Counted from the first letter of the stretch, positions 21,996-31,874 are shown. The stretch: DNA of 64,000 nt from Brucella tritici (GCF_902825325.1 NZ_CADEAR010000008.1:176033-240032); one strand, 5' to 3'. Translations and numbers: made by a program. Notes: generated by a model not told the origin, from the sequence alone.

Positions 21996-24900
21996 GTGAC
22001 CAGTCACAATTCCCCATCCGGCAACGGCGGATCGACGGCATTATTCATCCGTCGTCCAGTTTTTGCTTTCGTTATCAACGTCCTGATTGTCGTCGCGGGT
22101 CTTGCTGCATTCACGGGCGTCGATATTCGCGAACTGCCGGACGTTGACCGGCCTGTCGTAACAATCAGCACAGATTTCAGTGGTGCATCCGCTGAAACCA
22201 TTGACCGTCAGTTGACGCAGGTTCTCGAGAACGCTGTCGCGCGGGTCTCGGGCGTGAAGTCTATTTCCTCGACGTCGTCATTCGAACGCAGCCGTGTCAC
22301 GGTGGAGTTTAACGACGGCGTAGACCTGAACGTTGCAGCCGCCGATATGCGCGATGCGATTTCCCGTGTCGCCAATGACGTGCCGGAAGAGGCGGACCCA
22401 TCACGCATCATCAAGGCGGACTCCAATGCCGATCCGGTGATGCGTCTGGCAGTTACGTCCGACACTATGTCCGTCGACGATATGACGGTGCTGGTCGAGG
22501 ATCAGATCCAGGATATCCTGTCAGCAGTGCCGGGTGTTGCTGACGTCCAGATCAACGGCGACCGCGACAAGATTTTCCGTATCGATATCAATCAGGCGCG
22601 CCTTGCGAGCTATGGTCTGACCATCGCCGATATAACCAAGGCGCTGTCCTCCATGGGGCTGGACGCTCCGGCTGGCTCCTTGCGCAGTGCCGATCAGTCT
22701 ATCGTGGTTCGTGCTACGGCCAATCTGGAAAAGCCTGAGGATTTCGAAAACGTCTACATCAACGGACGCACGCAAATCCGCGATGTCGCAACCGTTACGC
22801 TTGGACCGGATGTCGAGAGCTCGGCAGTTCGTTCCAATGGCAAGACGGCAATCGGTCTCGGCATCGTGCGTCAGGCACAGTCGAATACGCTCGACATCTC
22901 GGAGGGTATTCGCGCAGCGGTTGCCAATCTGCAGAAGACTTTGCCCGAGGGCGTCAATATTGCCGTTACCAGTGACGACGCGAACTTCATCAATGGTGCA
23001 ATCCACGAGGTGGAAATTGCATTGATTGCGTCGGTGATTATCGTCGTTGCGATCATCTTCATGTTCCTGTGGGATATACGCGCCACGCTTATCCCGGCCT
23101 TGTCGATGCCCGTCGCGCTCATTGGTACAATCGCAGCCATCTATCTGGCGGGCTTCTCGGTCAATATTCTCACCCTTCTGGCTTTGGTGCTCGCCACAGG
23201 TCTCGTGGTGGATGATGCCATCGTGGTGCTGGAAAACGTTGTCCGGCGACGCAATCAGGGTATGGGGCCGCGCGCCGCGGCAGTGCTTGGCACACAGGAA
23301 GTCTTCTTTGCCGTTATCGCTACCACGCTGACTTTGGCGGCAGTCTTTGTTCCCATTTCGTTTTTGCCGGGGCAGGCGGGTGGCCTGTTCCGTGAATTCG
23401 GTTTCGTTCTGGCGATTGCAGTTCTTCTGTCATCAGTTGTAGCGCTGACGCTTTGTCCGATGCTTGCCTCTCGTTTCCTCAAGGAAGGAAGTGGGGAAGA
23501 TGGCGGCCACGGTCCGCTTTTCCTGCGTCGTATCGGGGGCGGGCTCGCAAGCTTTTATAAAAAGACGCTGCACATCTGTCTGTCGGCACCATTCGTTGTT
23601 GTCCTCGTGGCAATGCTTTTCGCAGGCGCATCCTTTGTCGGCTACGGCCTGATCCGCCAGGAACTGACGCCCTCGGAAGATCGCGCCGTTGCACTGCTGC
23701 GTATCAATGGGCCGCAGGGTATCAGTGTGGAGTTTCTCCAGTCACAGCTCGACAAGATTGAAGAGGCAGTCCAGCCTCTGCGCGATAGCGGTGAAATCAC
23801 CACTACCTATGCCATCGCAGGCTCCGGCGGATCGTCAAATAACGGTTTTGTCGTCCTGACATTGGCACCATGGAAGGAGCGCGCACGCAGCCAGCAGGAA
23901 ATCATGGCTGACATTACCGAGCGCGTCAAAGGCATAACGGCGGTGCGTATCTTTACCACCCAGCCGAACAGCCTTGGTATTCGCGGCGCGGGTAATGGTT
24001 TGCAGTTTGCCATAGTCGGCAGTGACTATGCCAAGCTACAGCCTGCGGCCCAGGCGGTCGTTGCCGCGCTGGAAAAGGATCCTCGCTTTGTCCAGCCGCG
24101 ACTTTCTGTGGAGCCGACCCAGCCGCAGCTTTCCGTCGAGATTAATCGCGAACGAGCCTCCGATCTCGGTATCGACATCACCGGACTTGCGAATGCCGTG
24201 CAGTCGGTACTCGATGGTCGCAAGATCGGGTCGGTTTATGTTGGGGATCGCAGTTTCGATGTGAAGCTCGTTGCCACCACAAACCCGATCAACGATCCGA
24301 CCGATCTTGAGAATGTATTCATGAAGACGACAGACGGTCGCTACGTACCCATGTCGTCGATCGCGACGGTTGTTGAGAAAGCTGTGCCGCCACAGCTCAA
24401 TCGCGAGACGCGCCAGCGTTCAGTCTCGATAACGACAAATCTTCGCGATGATTTTGCTTTGGGTGATGCCTATAAGGCCGCACAGGAAATCGCAGCACCT
24501 TTGTTGCCGCCGGGAAGCCATATCATTCCGTTGGCGGAAGCTTCGACGCTCAGCGAAACTTCAAGCGGTCTGGCAATGGTGTTCGGTTTTGCCATCATCA
24601 TCATTCTTCTGGTGCTGGCAGCGCAGTTTGAAAGCTTCGTCAGTGCGCTGATCGTGATGGCGACTGTTCCTCTTGGGCTTGGTTGTGCCGTTTTCGCCAT
24701 GCTGCTCACGGGCACGAGCCTGAATGTCTACAGCCAGATTGGCCTTGTGCTTCTGGTCGGCATCATGGCGAAGAACGGTATCCTGATTGTCGAATTCGCC
24801 GATCAATTGCGCGATAAGGGCTTGAGCGTTCGTGAAGCAATCGAGGAAGCATCCAACATTCGTCTTCGCCCTGTCTGCATGACGATGATCTGCGCCGTGC

Positions 24901-25148
24901 TTGGCGGTGTGCCGCTGATTCTGGCAAGTGGAGCTGGCGCAGAAGCCCGTGTGGCTCTGGGCTGGGTCATTGTCGGTGGCCTCGGCCTTGCGACGATTGC
25001 CACACTTTATGTAACACCTGTCGCCTATCTGCTGCTGGGCCGCTTTACGCAGCCAAAAGCCGAGGAGGAAGCCCGGCTTGAGCGAGAACTCAACCATGCC
25101 CTCAAAGGGACGCCGCCAAGAGGCGGCACGGCTGAACCGGCGGAGTAA
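21996..25148 (+). CDS. RND (HAE1-type) multidrug efflux pump
   Basis: I take the GTG at 21996, preceded by GAGGA; a TTG at 21972 would overlap the adaptor. The protein is 1050 residues, usual for the family, with TM1 near FIRRPVFAFVINVLIVVAGL, large periplasmic loops, and the TM4 proton-relay aspartates in [14 protein letters not shown]. The loop preceding TM11/12 carries VGIMAKNGILIVEFA. It is a proton-driven trimeric exporter partnering the adaptor. It is clearly distinct from BepE at 60.6 kb (different porter loops), closer to the MexF/MexK-like branch in feel, which is only an impression. Confidence 0.9.
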   Translation: MTSHNSPSGNGGSTALFIRRPVFAFVINVLIVVAGLAAFTGVDIRELPDVDRPVVTISTDFSGASAETIDRQLTQVLENAVARVSGVKSISSTSSFERSRVTVEFNDGVDLNVAAADMRDAISRVANDVPEEADPSRIIKADSNADPVMRLAVTSDTMSVDDMTVLVEDQIQDILSAVPGVADVQINGDRDKIFRIDINQARLASYGLTIADITKALSSMGLDAPAGSLRSADQSIVVRATANLEKPEDFENVYINGRTQIRDVATVTLGPDVESSAVRSNGKTAIGLGIVRQAQSNTLDISEGIRAAVANLQKTLPEGVNIAVTSDDANFINGAIHEVEIALIASVIIVVAIIFMFLWDIRATLIPALSMPVALIGTIAAIYLAGFSVNILTLLALVLATGLVVDDAIVVLENVVRRRNQGMGPRAAAVLGTQEVFFAVIATTLTLAAVFVPISFLPGQAGGLFREFGFVLAIAVLLSSVVALTLCPMLASRFLKEGSGEDGGHGPLFLRRIGGGLASFYKKTLHICLSAPFVVVLVAMLFAGASFVGYGLIRQELTPSEDRAVALLRINGPQGISVEFLQSQLDKIEEAVQPLRDSGEITTTYAIAGSGGSSNNGFVVLTLAPWKERARSQQEIMADITERVKGITAVRIFTTQPNSLGIRGAGNGLQFAIVGSDYAKLQPAAQAVVAALEKDPRFVQPRLSVEPTQPQLSVEINRERASDLGIDITGLANAVQSVLDGRKIGSVYVGDRSFDVKLVATTNPINDPTDLENVFMKTTDGRYVPMSSIATVVEKAVPPQLNRETRQRSVSITTNLRDDFALGDAYKAAQEIAAPLLPPGSHIIPLAEASTLSETSSGLAMVFGFAIIIILLVLAAQFESFVSALIVMATVPLGLGCAVFAMLLTGTSLNVYSQIGLVLLVGIMAKNGILIVEFADQLRDKGLSVREAIEEASNIRLRPVCMTMICAVLGGVPLILASGAGAEARVALGWVIVGGLGLATIATLYVTPVAYLLLGRFTQPKAEEEARLERELNHALKGTPPRGGTAEPAE

Positions 25149-25160
25149 ACTCAGAACAAA

Positions 25161-25190
25161 AAAACCGGCCTTTTGGGCCGGTTTCTTTTT
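25161..25190. terminator. Bidirectional terminator between RND pump and ABC importer
   Basis: AAACCGGCC and GGCCGGTTT form a 9-bp stem around TTTTG, with A-runs on one side and CTTTTT on the other. It can end both the RND operon and the convergent leftward importer operon. Confidence 0.85.
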
Positions 25191-25207
25191 CGCAATTTTT
25201 AAACTGC

Positions 25208-26206
25208 TTACTTCTTCATGGCGTCTGTTATCTTCGCGGTCCACGCACCTTCCGGTTTCTTGGTGATGACCGGATCGGAGCCGCCGCCAAGCAGTGTTTC
25301 CACCGTGCGGTCAGCCGCCGCTACATCAAGGGTGCCATCGGAGCCGTCAACCAGCTTGCCGATTTCCTTGACCATACGCTCCTGAACTTCCTTGGTCTGT
25401 GCGCCGGAAGCATCATTGTCGAGTATGATATCGGCGGCTTCCCCCGGATTTTCGGAGGCATATTTCCAGCCCTTCATCGATGCGCGGACAAAGCGGGCCA
25501 GCTTGTCGACCATCGCCGGATCGTCGAGGCTCTTTTCCAGCACATAGAGCCCGTCTTCCAGCGTGGCGACGCCTTGCTCTTCATATGGGAAGACAACGAG
25601 CTGATCAGCCGGAATGCCTGCATCGATCACCTGCCAATATTCATTATAGGTCATGGTGGAAATGCAGTCGGCCTGCTTCTGGATCAGCGGATCGACGTTG
25701 AAGCCTTGTTTCAGAACTGTCACGCCATCCTTGCCGCCTTCGGTCGGAATTTTCAGATGGCTCATCCATGAAAGAAACGGATATTCGTTGCCACCGAACC
25801 AGACACCAAGCGTGCGACCCTTGAAGTCTTCCGGCTTGGTGATGTTGGTGTCCTTGCGGCATGTCAGCATCATGCCGGATTTCTTGAAGGGCTGAGCGAT
25901 GTTGACGAGCGGGACGCCTTTTTCGCGGGTCGCGAGTGCCGACGGCATCCAGTCAACCACAACATCTGCGCCGCCACCGGCAATTACCTGCGGTGGAGCG
26001 ACGTCCGGTCCGCCCGGCTTGATATCGACATCGAGATTTTCTTCCTCATAGAAGCCCTTGTCCTTGGCTACATAGTAACCGGCAAACTGCCCCTGCGTCA
26101 CCCATTTGAGCTGCAAGGTCAGCTTGTCGGCTGCCATTGCCGAACTGCTCATGAGCGCGAGCGCTAGTCCGGCTGTTCCAAGGCATAAAGAAATTGCCTT
26201 TTTCAT
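25208..26206 (-). CDS. ABC importer substrate-binding protein, NMT1/SsuA-like
   Basis: A cleavable signal peptide (residues 1-25, ending SSAMA) precedes a NMT1/THI5-like binding domain: LKWVTQGQFAGYYVAKDKGF at 34-53, PQVIAGGGADVVVDW, and GVWFGGNEYPF. The family binds pyrimidine- or sulfonate-like ligands. The gene is last in the run with dihydropyrimidinase, amidase, ATPase and two permeases, so uptake of a pyrimidine, hydantoin or ureido compound is the likely job. It follows a 114-base gap holding a palindromic repeat, and may have extra expression from its own promoter. Confidence 0.88.
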   Translation of the reverse strand: MKKAISLCLGTAGLALALMSSSAMAADKLTLQLKWVTQGQFAGYYVAKDKGFYEEENLDVDIKPGGPDVAPPQVIAGGGADVVVDWMPSALATREKGVPLVNIAQPFKKSGMMLTCRKDTNITKPEDFKGRTLGVWFGGNEYPFLSWMSHLKIPTEGGKDGVTVLKQGFNVDPLIQKQADCISTMTYNEYWQVIDAGIPADQLVVFPYEEQGVATLEDGLYVLEKSLDDPAMVDKLARFVRASMKGWKYASENPGEAADIILDNDASGAQTKEVQERMVKEIGKLVDGSDGTLDVAAADRTVETLLGGGSDPVITKKPEGAWTAKITDAMKK

Positions 26207-26251
26207 TTCAGTTCTCCTCTGGTTCTTTTTTTATTGTGTGCATTTGGCCCT

Positions 26252-26288
26252 AAAACCGGTTCCCACTTTTCGGAATGCACTTTGGTCC
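26252..26288. repeat. Rhizobiales intergenic palindrome fragment, copy A
   Basis: Contains AAAACCGGTTCCCACTTTTC and GGAATGCAC; the same core recurs at 39404-39450 (inverted) and 47461-47495. This ACCGGTTC..CTTTTCGG unit resembles the RIME-type palindromic elements common between rhizobial genes. It lies between the permease and binding-protein genes. Confidence 0.75.
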
Positions 26289-26320
26289 ACCTTATTTTTG
26301 CAGATGCCAAATATTCAGGC

Positions 26321-27181
26321 TTATGCCCTCCTGTATGAAGGGTGCCAGAATGTCATTTTGCGCTCGATCAGCGCGATCAGCCCGTATGAGAGCGACCCCG
26401 CAAGAGCAGCTACGAAGATTTCAGCCCAGACCATATCCACATTCATGCGTCCGATTTCCGCAGAGATGCGGAAGCCCATGCCGACAATCGGCGTGCCGAA
26501 AAACTCCGCCACGATCGCTCCGATAAGCGCGAGGGTGGAATTGATCTTGAGCGCGTTGAAGATGAATGGCATGGCCGCTGGAAGACGCAGCTTGAACAAT
26601 GTCTGCCAGTAGCTTGAGCCATAGGTCTCCATCATGTCCCGTTCCATCGATCCGGTACTGGCAAGGCCCGCAACCGTGTTCACCAGCATAGGAAAGAAGG
26701 TCATGATGATGACCACAGCAGCTTTCGATTGCCAGTCGAAGCCAAACCACATCACCATGATCGGTGCGACGCCCACGATGGGAAGTGCGGCGGCCAGATT
26801 ACCCAGCGGCAACAACCCCTTGCGCAGAAATGGAATCCGGTCTGCGACGATGGCGGTTATAAAGCCGAGACCGCATCCGGCGACATAGCCGATAATGACG
26901 GCCTTCAGAAAGGTCTGCCTGAAATCCGCCCAGAGAATTGGTACGGACGCCGCTATGCGTGCCCAGATTGCCGATGGTGCTGGCAGAAGAACCTGAGGGA
27001 TAGCGAAAAGCCGGACGGTTACCTCCCAGAGCATCAGCATTGCGATGCCGAATAGCGCCGGCACTGCGATATCCAAAAGCTTTTGGCCCAAAGGATTGCG
27101 GGTCTTCAGACTGGCGACCCAGCCCACAAGCAGCCATGAAACTGCTATCAGCGCTGCGACGGATAGGATGCCTGTCATCAT
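26321..27181 (-). CDS. ABC importer permease 2 (SsuC/NMT type)
   Basis: From the ATG at 27181 (overlapping the upstream permease stop) the protein is 286 residues with about six membrane helices. It has the EAA-like cytoplasmic loop typical of binding-protein-dependent permeases (ETYGSSYWQTLFKLRLPAAM, followed by PFIFNALKI). A longer upstream frame lies within the other permease and is rejected. It pairs with the upstream permease to form the channel. Confidence 0.88.
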   Translation of the reverse strand: MMTGILSVAALIAVSWLLVGWVASLKTRNPLGQKLLDIAVPALFGIAMLMLWEVTVRLFAIPQVLLPAPSAIWARIAASVPILWADFRQTFLKAVIIGYVAGCGLGFITAIVADRIPFLRKGLLPLGNLAAALPIVGVAPIMVMWFGFDWQSKAAVVIIMTFFPMLVNTVAGLASTGSMERDMMETYGSSYWQTLFKLRLPAAMPFIFNALKINSTLALIGAIVAEFFGTPIVGMGFRISAEIGRMNVDMVWAEIFVAALAGSLSYGLIALIERKMTFWHPSYRRA

Positions 27182-28071
27182 GTGGCTGCCCTTTCCGGTT
27201 TTACGCCCATACGTCTGTTCACAAGCTGTGCTGCGATACCGATTAGCGCCACCAGCACCGCAGCCATCAGAGCTGCCGCAACAAGTGCTGCCCATATCTG
27301 CACGGTCTGGCCGTAATACGAACCTGCGAGCAACCGCGCACCAAGGCCGGCGACTGCGCCGGTTGGCAATTCACCGACAATCGCGCCAACGAGGCTGATC
27401 GCGACGGCAATCTGCATCGATGTAAAGAGGAACGGCATGGCCGCAGGCCAGCGCAGTTTCCAGAACACCTGCGATCTCGATGCATTGTAGGTGCGCATGA
27501 GGTCGAGATGCATCACATCAGGCGACCTCAGCCCCTTCACCATGCCGACAGCGACCGGGAAGAAAGACAGATAGGTCGAGATGATGGCTTTGGGCAGCAA
27601 GCCCGATATGCCAATGGCATTCAGCACCACGATAATCATCGGAGCGATGGCAAGGATCGGGATCGTCTGTGAGGTGATGATCCATGGCATCAGGCTCTTG
27701 TCGAGTGTGCGGGAATGAACGATCCCCACGGCGAGAAGAACGCCCAGTGCCGATCCCAGCACAAAACCGAGCAGGGTGGACGATAAGGTGACCCATCCGT
27801 GATAGATCAGGCTGCGTTTGGAACTGGGCTTGACTCCAAAGACGGTTTTCCAGATTTCTTCAGCTACCTGATGCGGTGCGGGCAGGACCGGACGGTCCTG
27901 ATGCATCGTATTGGCAACAAGCGTCGAGTAGGGGATTTCCGTCCCTGCGCGTGTCGCCTGATCCCGCTCGAACGGCACGTTGAGCACCACCGCCAGGCCG
28001 TACCAAAGCGCAATAATGACGGCGAGTATGGTTGCCACCGGAATGAATCTATCGTGCAGAAAGCCTTTCAT
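27178..28071 (-). CDS. ABC importer permease 1 (SsuC/NMT type)
   Basis: The 297-residue protein has an N-terminal TM (IPVATILAVIIALWYGLAVV), a periplasmic segment and five further helices. Its EAA loop is RTYNASRSQVFWKLRWPAAM. Paralogous to the downstream permease, it likely forms a heterodimer with it. It starts 36 bases after the ATPase gene ends. Confidence 0.88.
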   Translation of the reverse strand: MKGFLHDRFIPVATILAVIIALWYGLAVVLNVPFERDQATRAGTEIPYSTLVANTMHQDRPVLPAPHQVAEEIWKTVFGVKPSSKRSLIYHGWVTLSSTLLGFVLGSALGVLLAVGIVHSRTLDKSLMPWIITSQTIPILAIAPMIIVVLNAIGISGLLPKAIISTYLSFFPVAVGMVKGLRSPDVMHLDLMRTYNASRSQVFWKLRWPAAMPFLFTSMQIAVAISLVGAIVGELPTGAVAGLGARLLAGSYYGQTVQIWAALVAAALMAAVLVALIGIAAQLVNRRMGVKPERAAT

Positions 28072-28107
28072 GGGCGATCTCCAGCACGATGCGGTTGCTG
28101 AGTATCC

Positions 28108-28959
28108 TCAATCATGGATATGCCCCAGACGTAATCCCTCACGAACCCGATGGGCAATTTTCAGGAATGCTTCAGATTCGCGAATCTCAAGCGGCCTGTC
28201 CGGGCCAAGATCGCAATCGATGATTTCATGAATGCGGCCCGGTCGCGGGCTCATGACAACGATCTTGGTCGAGAGAAACACCGCTTCCGGGATCGAGTGT
28301 GTGACGAAAATCACAGTTTTGCGGGTAGCGGCCCAAAGCTTGAGAAGCTGTTCATTGAGATGGTCACGCACGATTTCATCCAGAGCGCCGAAAGGCTCGT
28401 CCATCAACAGCATGTCCGGATCGAATGATAAGGCGCGCGCGATCGATGCGCGCTGTTGCATGCCGCCGGAAAGTTGCCAGGGATATTTTTTGCCGAAGCC
28501 CGTCAGGTTGACGAGCGCGAGGTTTTTTTCGATCCGCTCGCGCCTTTCGGCCTTGGAAAACCCCATAATCTCCAGCGGCAGGCTGATATTGTCTTCGATG
28601 GTGCGCCAGGGAAACAGAGCGGCCGCCTGAAATACATAACCGTAGGATCGGTCGAGGCGGGCTTGTTCTGGCGTCTTTCCGTTCACCGTTACGGAGCCTG
28701 ATGTGGGCTGTTCCAGATCGGCCACGACGCGCATCAGCGTGGTCTTGCCGCATCCCGAAGGTCCGATGAAGGAAACGAACTCGCCGCGCTTGACGGCAAG
28801 ATCAATGTTGGACAGCGCATGGACCGGCCCATCATTCGTCTCGAAGACGAGCGACAAGTCTTTGATGTCGATCACTGCCTGCGCATTTGCCTCGCCCCTC
28901 TCCGGGGCCATGCTGTCATTCAAACTCATGCGCGGTTCCCGAAGCTGGACGATGGCCAT
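28108..28959 (-). CDS. ABC importer ATPase (SsuB/TauB type)
   Basis: The 283-residue ATPase has Walker A GPSGCGKT, Q-loop YVFQAAALFPWR, signature LSGGMQQR, Walker B LLMDEPFGALD and a VTHSIPEAVFLS switch region. It energises the two permeases. Its start lies 3 bases from the dihydropyrimidinase stop, placing enzyme and transporter in one operon. Confidence 0.9.
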   Translation of the reverse strand: MAIVQLREPRMSLNDSMAPERGEANAQAVIDIKDLSLVFETNDGPVHALSNIDLAVKRGEFVSFIGPSGCGKTTLMRVVADLEQPTSGSVTVNGKTPEQARLDRSYGYVFQAAALFPWRTIEDNISLPLEIMGFSKAERRERIEKNLALVNLTGFGKKYPWQLSGGMQQRASIARALSFDPDMLLMDEPFGALDEIVRDHLNEQLLKLWAATRKTVIFVTHSIPEAVFLSTKIVVMSPRPGRIHEIIDCDLGPDRPLEIRESEAFLKIAHRVREGLRLGHIHD

Positions 28960-28962
28960 GTC

Positions 28963-30417
28963 TCAGACCCCTATCGGCATATGTTCGGCGCTGCGCTCCA
29001 CTTTGCGCGGCGCAACGATTTCTTTCCATTGCGACAGCGCACGATTGACCGGGCCATTCGGCTCGCGCTCAATGAAGCGTCCGTCGCCCGGCTCTGCCGT
29101 GACGTGCCCCTTGTCGAATGCGATACGCCCACGTGAAAGCGTCATCTTCGGCAGGCCCTTGAGTTCAAAGCCTTCGAACACGTTGTAATCAATGGAGGAA
29201 TGCTGTGTTTTTGCAGAAACCTTCTTGGTGGCCTCCGGGTCCCATATGACAAGATCGGCATCCGCTCCCGGCAGCACTGCGCCTTTCTGCGGATAGATGT
29301 TCAAGATCTTGGCAATGTTGGTCGAGGTGACAGCCACGAACTCGTTTGGCGTCAGGCGTCCTGTGCGCACGCCGCGCGACCACAACACTGGCATGCGTTC
29401 TTCGAGACCGCCCGTTCCATTCGGAATCTTGGTGAAATTGCCGATGCCGTAACGCTTCTGCTCGGTGGTGAATGCGCAATGGTCGGTTGCAACGCATTGC
29501 AGGCTTCCGGCCGCAAGACCGGCCCACAGACTATCCTGATTGAGCTTGTCACGGAATGGCGGAGACATCACGCGGCGTGCCGCATAATCCCAGTCCTTGT
29601 TATGATATTCGCTCTCGTCAAGCGTCAGATGCTGGATCAAAGGCTCGCCGAACACGCGCATACCCTTTTGCCGGGCACGGCGGATCGCTTCATGGCTCTG
29701 CTCGCAGGAAACATGCACGACATAAAGCGGAACACCTGCCTGATCGGCAATCATGATCGCGCGATTGGTCGCTTCGCCTTCCACTTCCGGCGGGCGCGAA
29801 TAGGCATGGGCTTCCGGCCCGTCATTACCTTCTGCCATGAGCTTGGCCTGCAACTGCGCGACGACATCGCCATTTTCGGCATGAACGAGCGGCATGGCGC
29901 CCAGCTCCGCACAGCGCTGGAACGAGGCGAACATCTCGTCATCATTCACCATCAACGCACCCTTATAGGCCATGAAGTGCTTGAAGGTATTGATGCCGCG
30001 TTTCACCACTTCCGGCATTTCATTGAAAGCGCGTTCGCTCCAGCCGGTGATCGCCATATGGAAAGAATAATCGGTGCGGGCCTTGCCTGCCTTCTGGAAC
30101 CATTCCTGCAATGCGTCGAGCAGATTGCCTTCCGGTCCAGGTAGAACGAAATCCACAACCATCGTCGTGCCACCGGCAAGGGCTGCCGCAGTGCCGGTGT
30201 CGAAATCGTCGGATGAATAGGTGCCCATGAAGGGCATTTGCAGATGAGTGTGCGGGTCGATACCGCCCGGCATGATATAGCAGCCGGATGCATCTATGAC
30301 TTCATCGCCGGAGAGATTGTCGCCGACAGCAACAATCTTTTCGCCTTCGATGAGAACATCGGCTTTAAAGGTGCGGTCAGCCGTGATGACGGTTCCGCCT
30401 TTGATGACCTTTGCCAT
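28963..30417 (-). CDS. hydA: Dihydropyrimidinase (D-hydantoinase)
   Basis: The 484-residue amidohydrolase has the metal HxH in PGGIDPHTHLQMPF at about 56-69 and a probable carboxylated Lys in MAYKGALMVNDDE (about 150). Further metal ligands lie in VYVVHVSCEQ and VATDHCAF. It opens the ring of dihydrouracil/dihydrothymine (or 5-substituted hydantoins) to the N-carbamoyl amino acid. Length is normal for the family. It sits between the amidase that performs the next step and the importer genes, so the pathway order is readable in the operon. Confidence 0.93.
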   Translation of the reverse strand: MAKVIKGGTVITADRTFKADVLIEGEKIVAVGDNLSGDEVIDASGCYIMPGGIDPHTHLQMPFMGTYSSDDFDTGTAAALAGGTTMVVDFVLPGPEGNLLDALQEWFQKAGKARTDYSFHMAITGWSERAFNEMPEVVKRGINTFKHFMAYKGALMVNDDEMFASFQRCAELGAMPLVHAENGDVVAQLQAKLMAEGNDGPEAHAYSRPPEVEGEATNRAIMIADQAGVPLYVVHVSCEQSHEAIRRARQKGMRVFGEPLIQHLTLDESEYHNKDWDYAARRVMSPPFRDKLNQDSLWAGLAAGSLQCVATDHCAFTTEQKRYGIGNFTKIPNGTGGLEERMPVLWSRGVRTGRLTPNEFVAVTSTNIAKILNIYPQKGAVLPGADADLVIWDPEATKKVSAKTQHSSIDYNVFEGFELKGLPKMTLSRGRIAFDKGHVTAEPGDGRFIEREPNGPVNRALSQWKEIVAPRKVERSAEHMPIGV

Positions 30418-30478
30418 TGTTCGTCGTTCCCCTTTTTGGTTTTGTTGCGAACAGTAGCAGTAGTGGATGGTTGTGAAA

Positions 30479-31726
30479 TCAGCTTACAATTTCAGCAGTC
30501 TCCAATACCGCATGCAGAAGCACGTCGGTTCCCGCCGACGCCCATTCCTTCGAAATATCCTCGTCTTCATTATGGCTGAGCCCATCCACGCATGGACACA
30601 TGACCATGGCAGTCGGGGCTACGCGGTTGACCCAGCAGGCATCGTGGCCCGCGCCAGAAACGATGTTACGGTGGCTATAGCCGAGCCGTTCCGCCGCGTT
30701 GCGGATCGCCACCACGCAGCCATCATTAAAGGTTACCGGGTCGAAATGTCCGGCCACTTCAATCTCGATGCCGATGCCCAGTTCTTCGGCGATCTTCGGC
30801 GCTTCCTTTTCAAACCGCGTTTTCATGTCGTCCAGCACATCTTGGTTGGGCGAGCGGAAATCGACCGTGAAAACGATCTGGCCTGGCAGCACGTTGCGTG
30901 AATTGGGTGAAACGTCGATATGGCCGACGCCGCCCACCGCATCCGGCTGGTGAGACATGGCGATTTCGTTGACGAGCTGCAGCATCTTGCCAAGGCCAAG
31001 GCTTGCATTCTTGCGCATCTTCATAGGCGTAGAGCCGGTATGCGCTTCCTTGCCGGTCAAGGTTACCTGCAGCCACCACAGGCCCTGGCCGTGTGTGACG
31101 ACGCCGATGTCCTTGTGCTCGACCTCAAGGATTGGCCCCTGTTCAATATGAAGCTCGAACATCGCATGGATTTTGCGCTGCCCAACCGGTTCATCGCCTT
31201 TCCAGCCAATGCGCTCCAGTTCGTCTCCGAATTTCTTGCCTTTGGCGTCGGTGCGCTGATAAGCCCAGTCCTGCTCGTGGACACCGGCAAAAACACCGGA
31301 TGAGAGCATGGCCGGGGCAAAACGCGTGCCTTCCTCATTCGTCCAGTTGACGACGACGATAGGTCGCTTTGTCTTGATATTCATGTCGTTGAGCGTGCGC
31401 ATGACTTCGAGGCCGCCGAGAACGCCCAGCACGCCATCGAATTTACCGCCCGTCGGCTGCGTGTCGAGATGGCTGCCCATATAGACCGGATCAGCGTCGG
31501 CATCTTCGCCGGGGCGCGTGAAGAACATGTTCCCCATCGTGTCCACGCCCATGGTAAGCCCGGATTTTTCGCACCAGCTCTGAAACAGTTTGCGGCCTTC
31601 GCCGTCTTCATCGGTCAAGGTTTGGCGGTTGTTACCATCACGCACACCAGGCCCTATCTGGGCCATGTCCATCAGACTGTCCCAAAGACGATCGCCGTTG
31701 ACTCTAAGATTGCTGGTGAGCACCAT
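30479..31726 (-). CDS. N-carbamoyl-beta-alanine amidase (M20-type ureidopropionase)
   Basis: The 415-residue M20-family amidase has metal motifs MGSHLDTQPTGGKFDG (about 83-98) and WTNEEGTRFAPAM (about 127-139), a HIEQGP motif and GAGHDA near the C-terminus. The family includes beta-ureidopropionase and L-N-carbamoylases. Next to dihydropyrimidinase it should release beta-alanine, CO2 and ammonia. GGAGG lies 8 bases from the start. It is the first gene of the leftward operon, directly under the RutR-type operator. Confidence 0.92.
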   Translation of the reverse strand: MVLTSNLRVNGDRLWDSLMDMAQIGPGVRDGNNRQTLTDEDGEGRKLFQSWCEKSGLTMGVDTMGNMFFTRPGEDADADPVYMGSHLDTQPTGGKFDGVLGVLGGLEVMRTLNDMNIKTKRPIVVVNWTNEEGTRFAPAMLSSGVFAGVHEQDWAYQRTDAKGKKFGDELERIGWKGDEPVGQRKIHAMFELHIEQGPILEVEHKDIGVVTHGQGLWWLQVTLTGKEAHTGSTPMKMRKNASLGLGKMLQLVNEIAMSHQPDAVGGVGHIDVSPNSRNVLPGQIVFTVDFRSPNQDVLDDMKTRFEKEAPKIAEELGIGIEIEVAGHFDPVTFNDGCVVAIRNAAERLGYSHRNIVSGAGHDACWVNRVAPTAMVMCPCVDGLSHNEDEDISKEWASAGTDVLLHAVLETAEIVS

Positions 31727-31858
31727 GCGCTCTGCCTCCGCATTATGTATGTGCGTTCAAATTCGAGCCATTATACTGCTAGCCCGCATCCACCCGCCAA
31801 TATATGTTCCCACGACCCGGCTCTTTGGCCACAATATTCTTGCCTTGCGGGCAAAAAC

Positions 31859-31874
31859 TTGACTAGTTGGTCAA
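31859..31874. promoter_or_regulatory. RutR-type operator, divergent promoter region
   Basis: TTGACTAGTTGGTCAA matches the established RutR consensus TTGACCAnnTGGTCAA at 13 of 14 defined positions. It lies between the amidase operon and the TetR gene, so it can control both. A further half-site TGGTCAAG is at 31903-31910. Confidence 0.85.
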
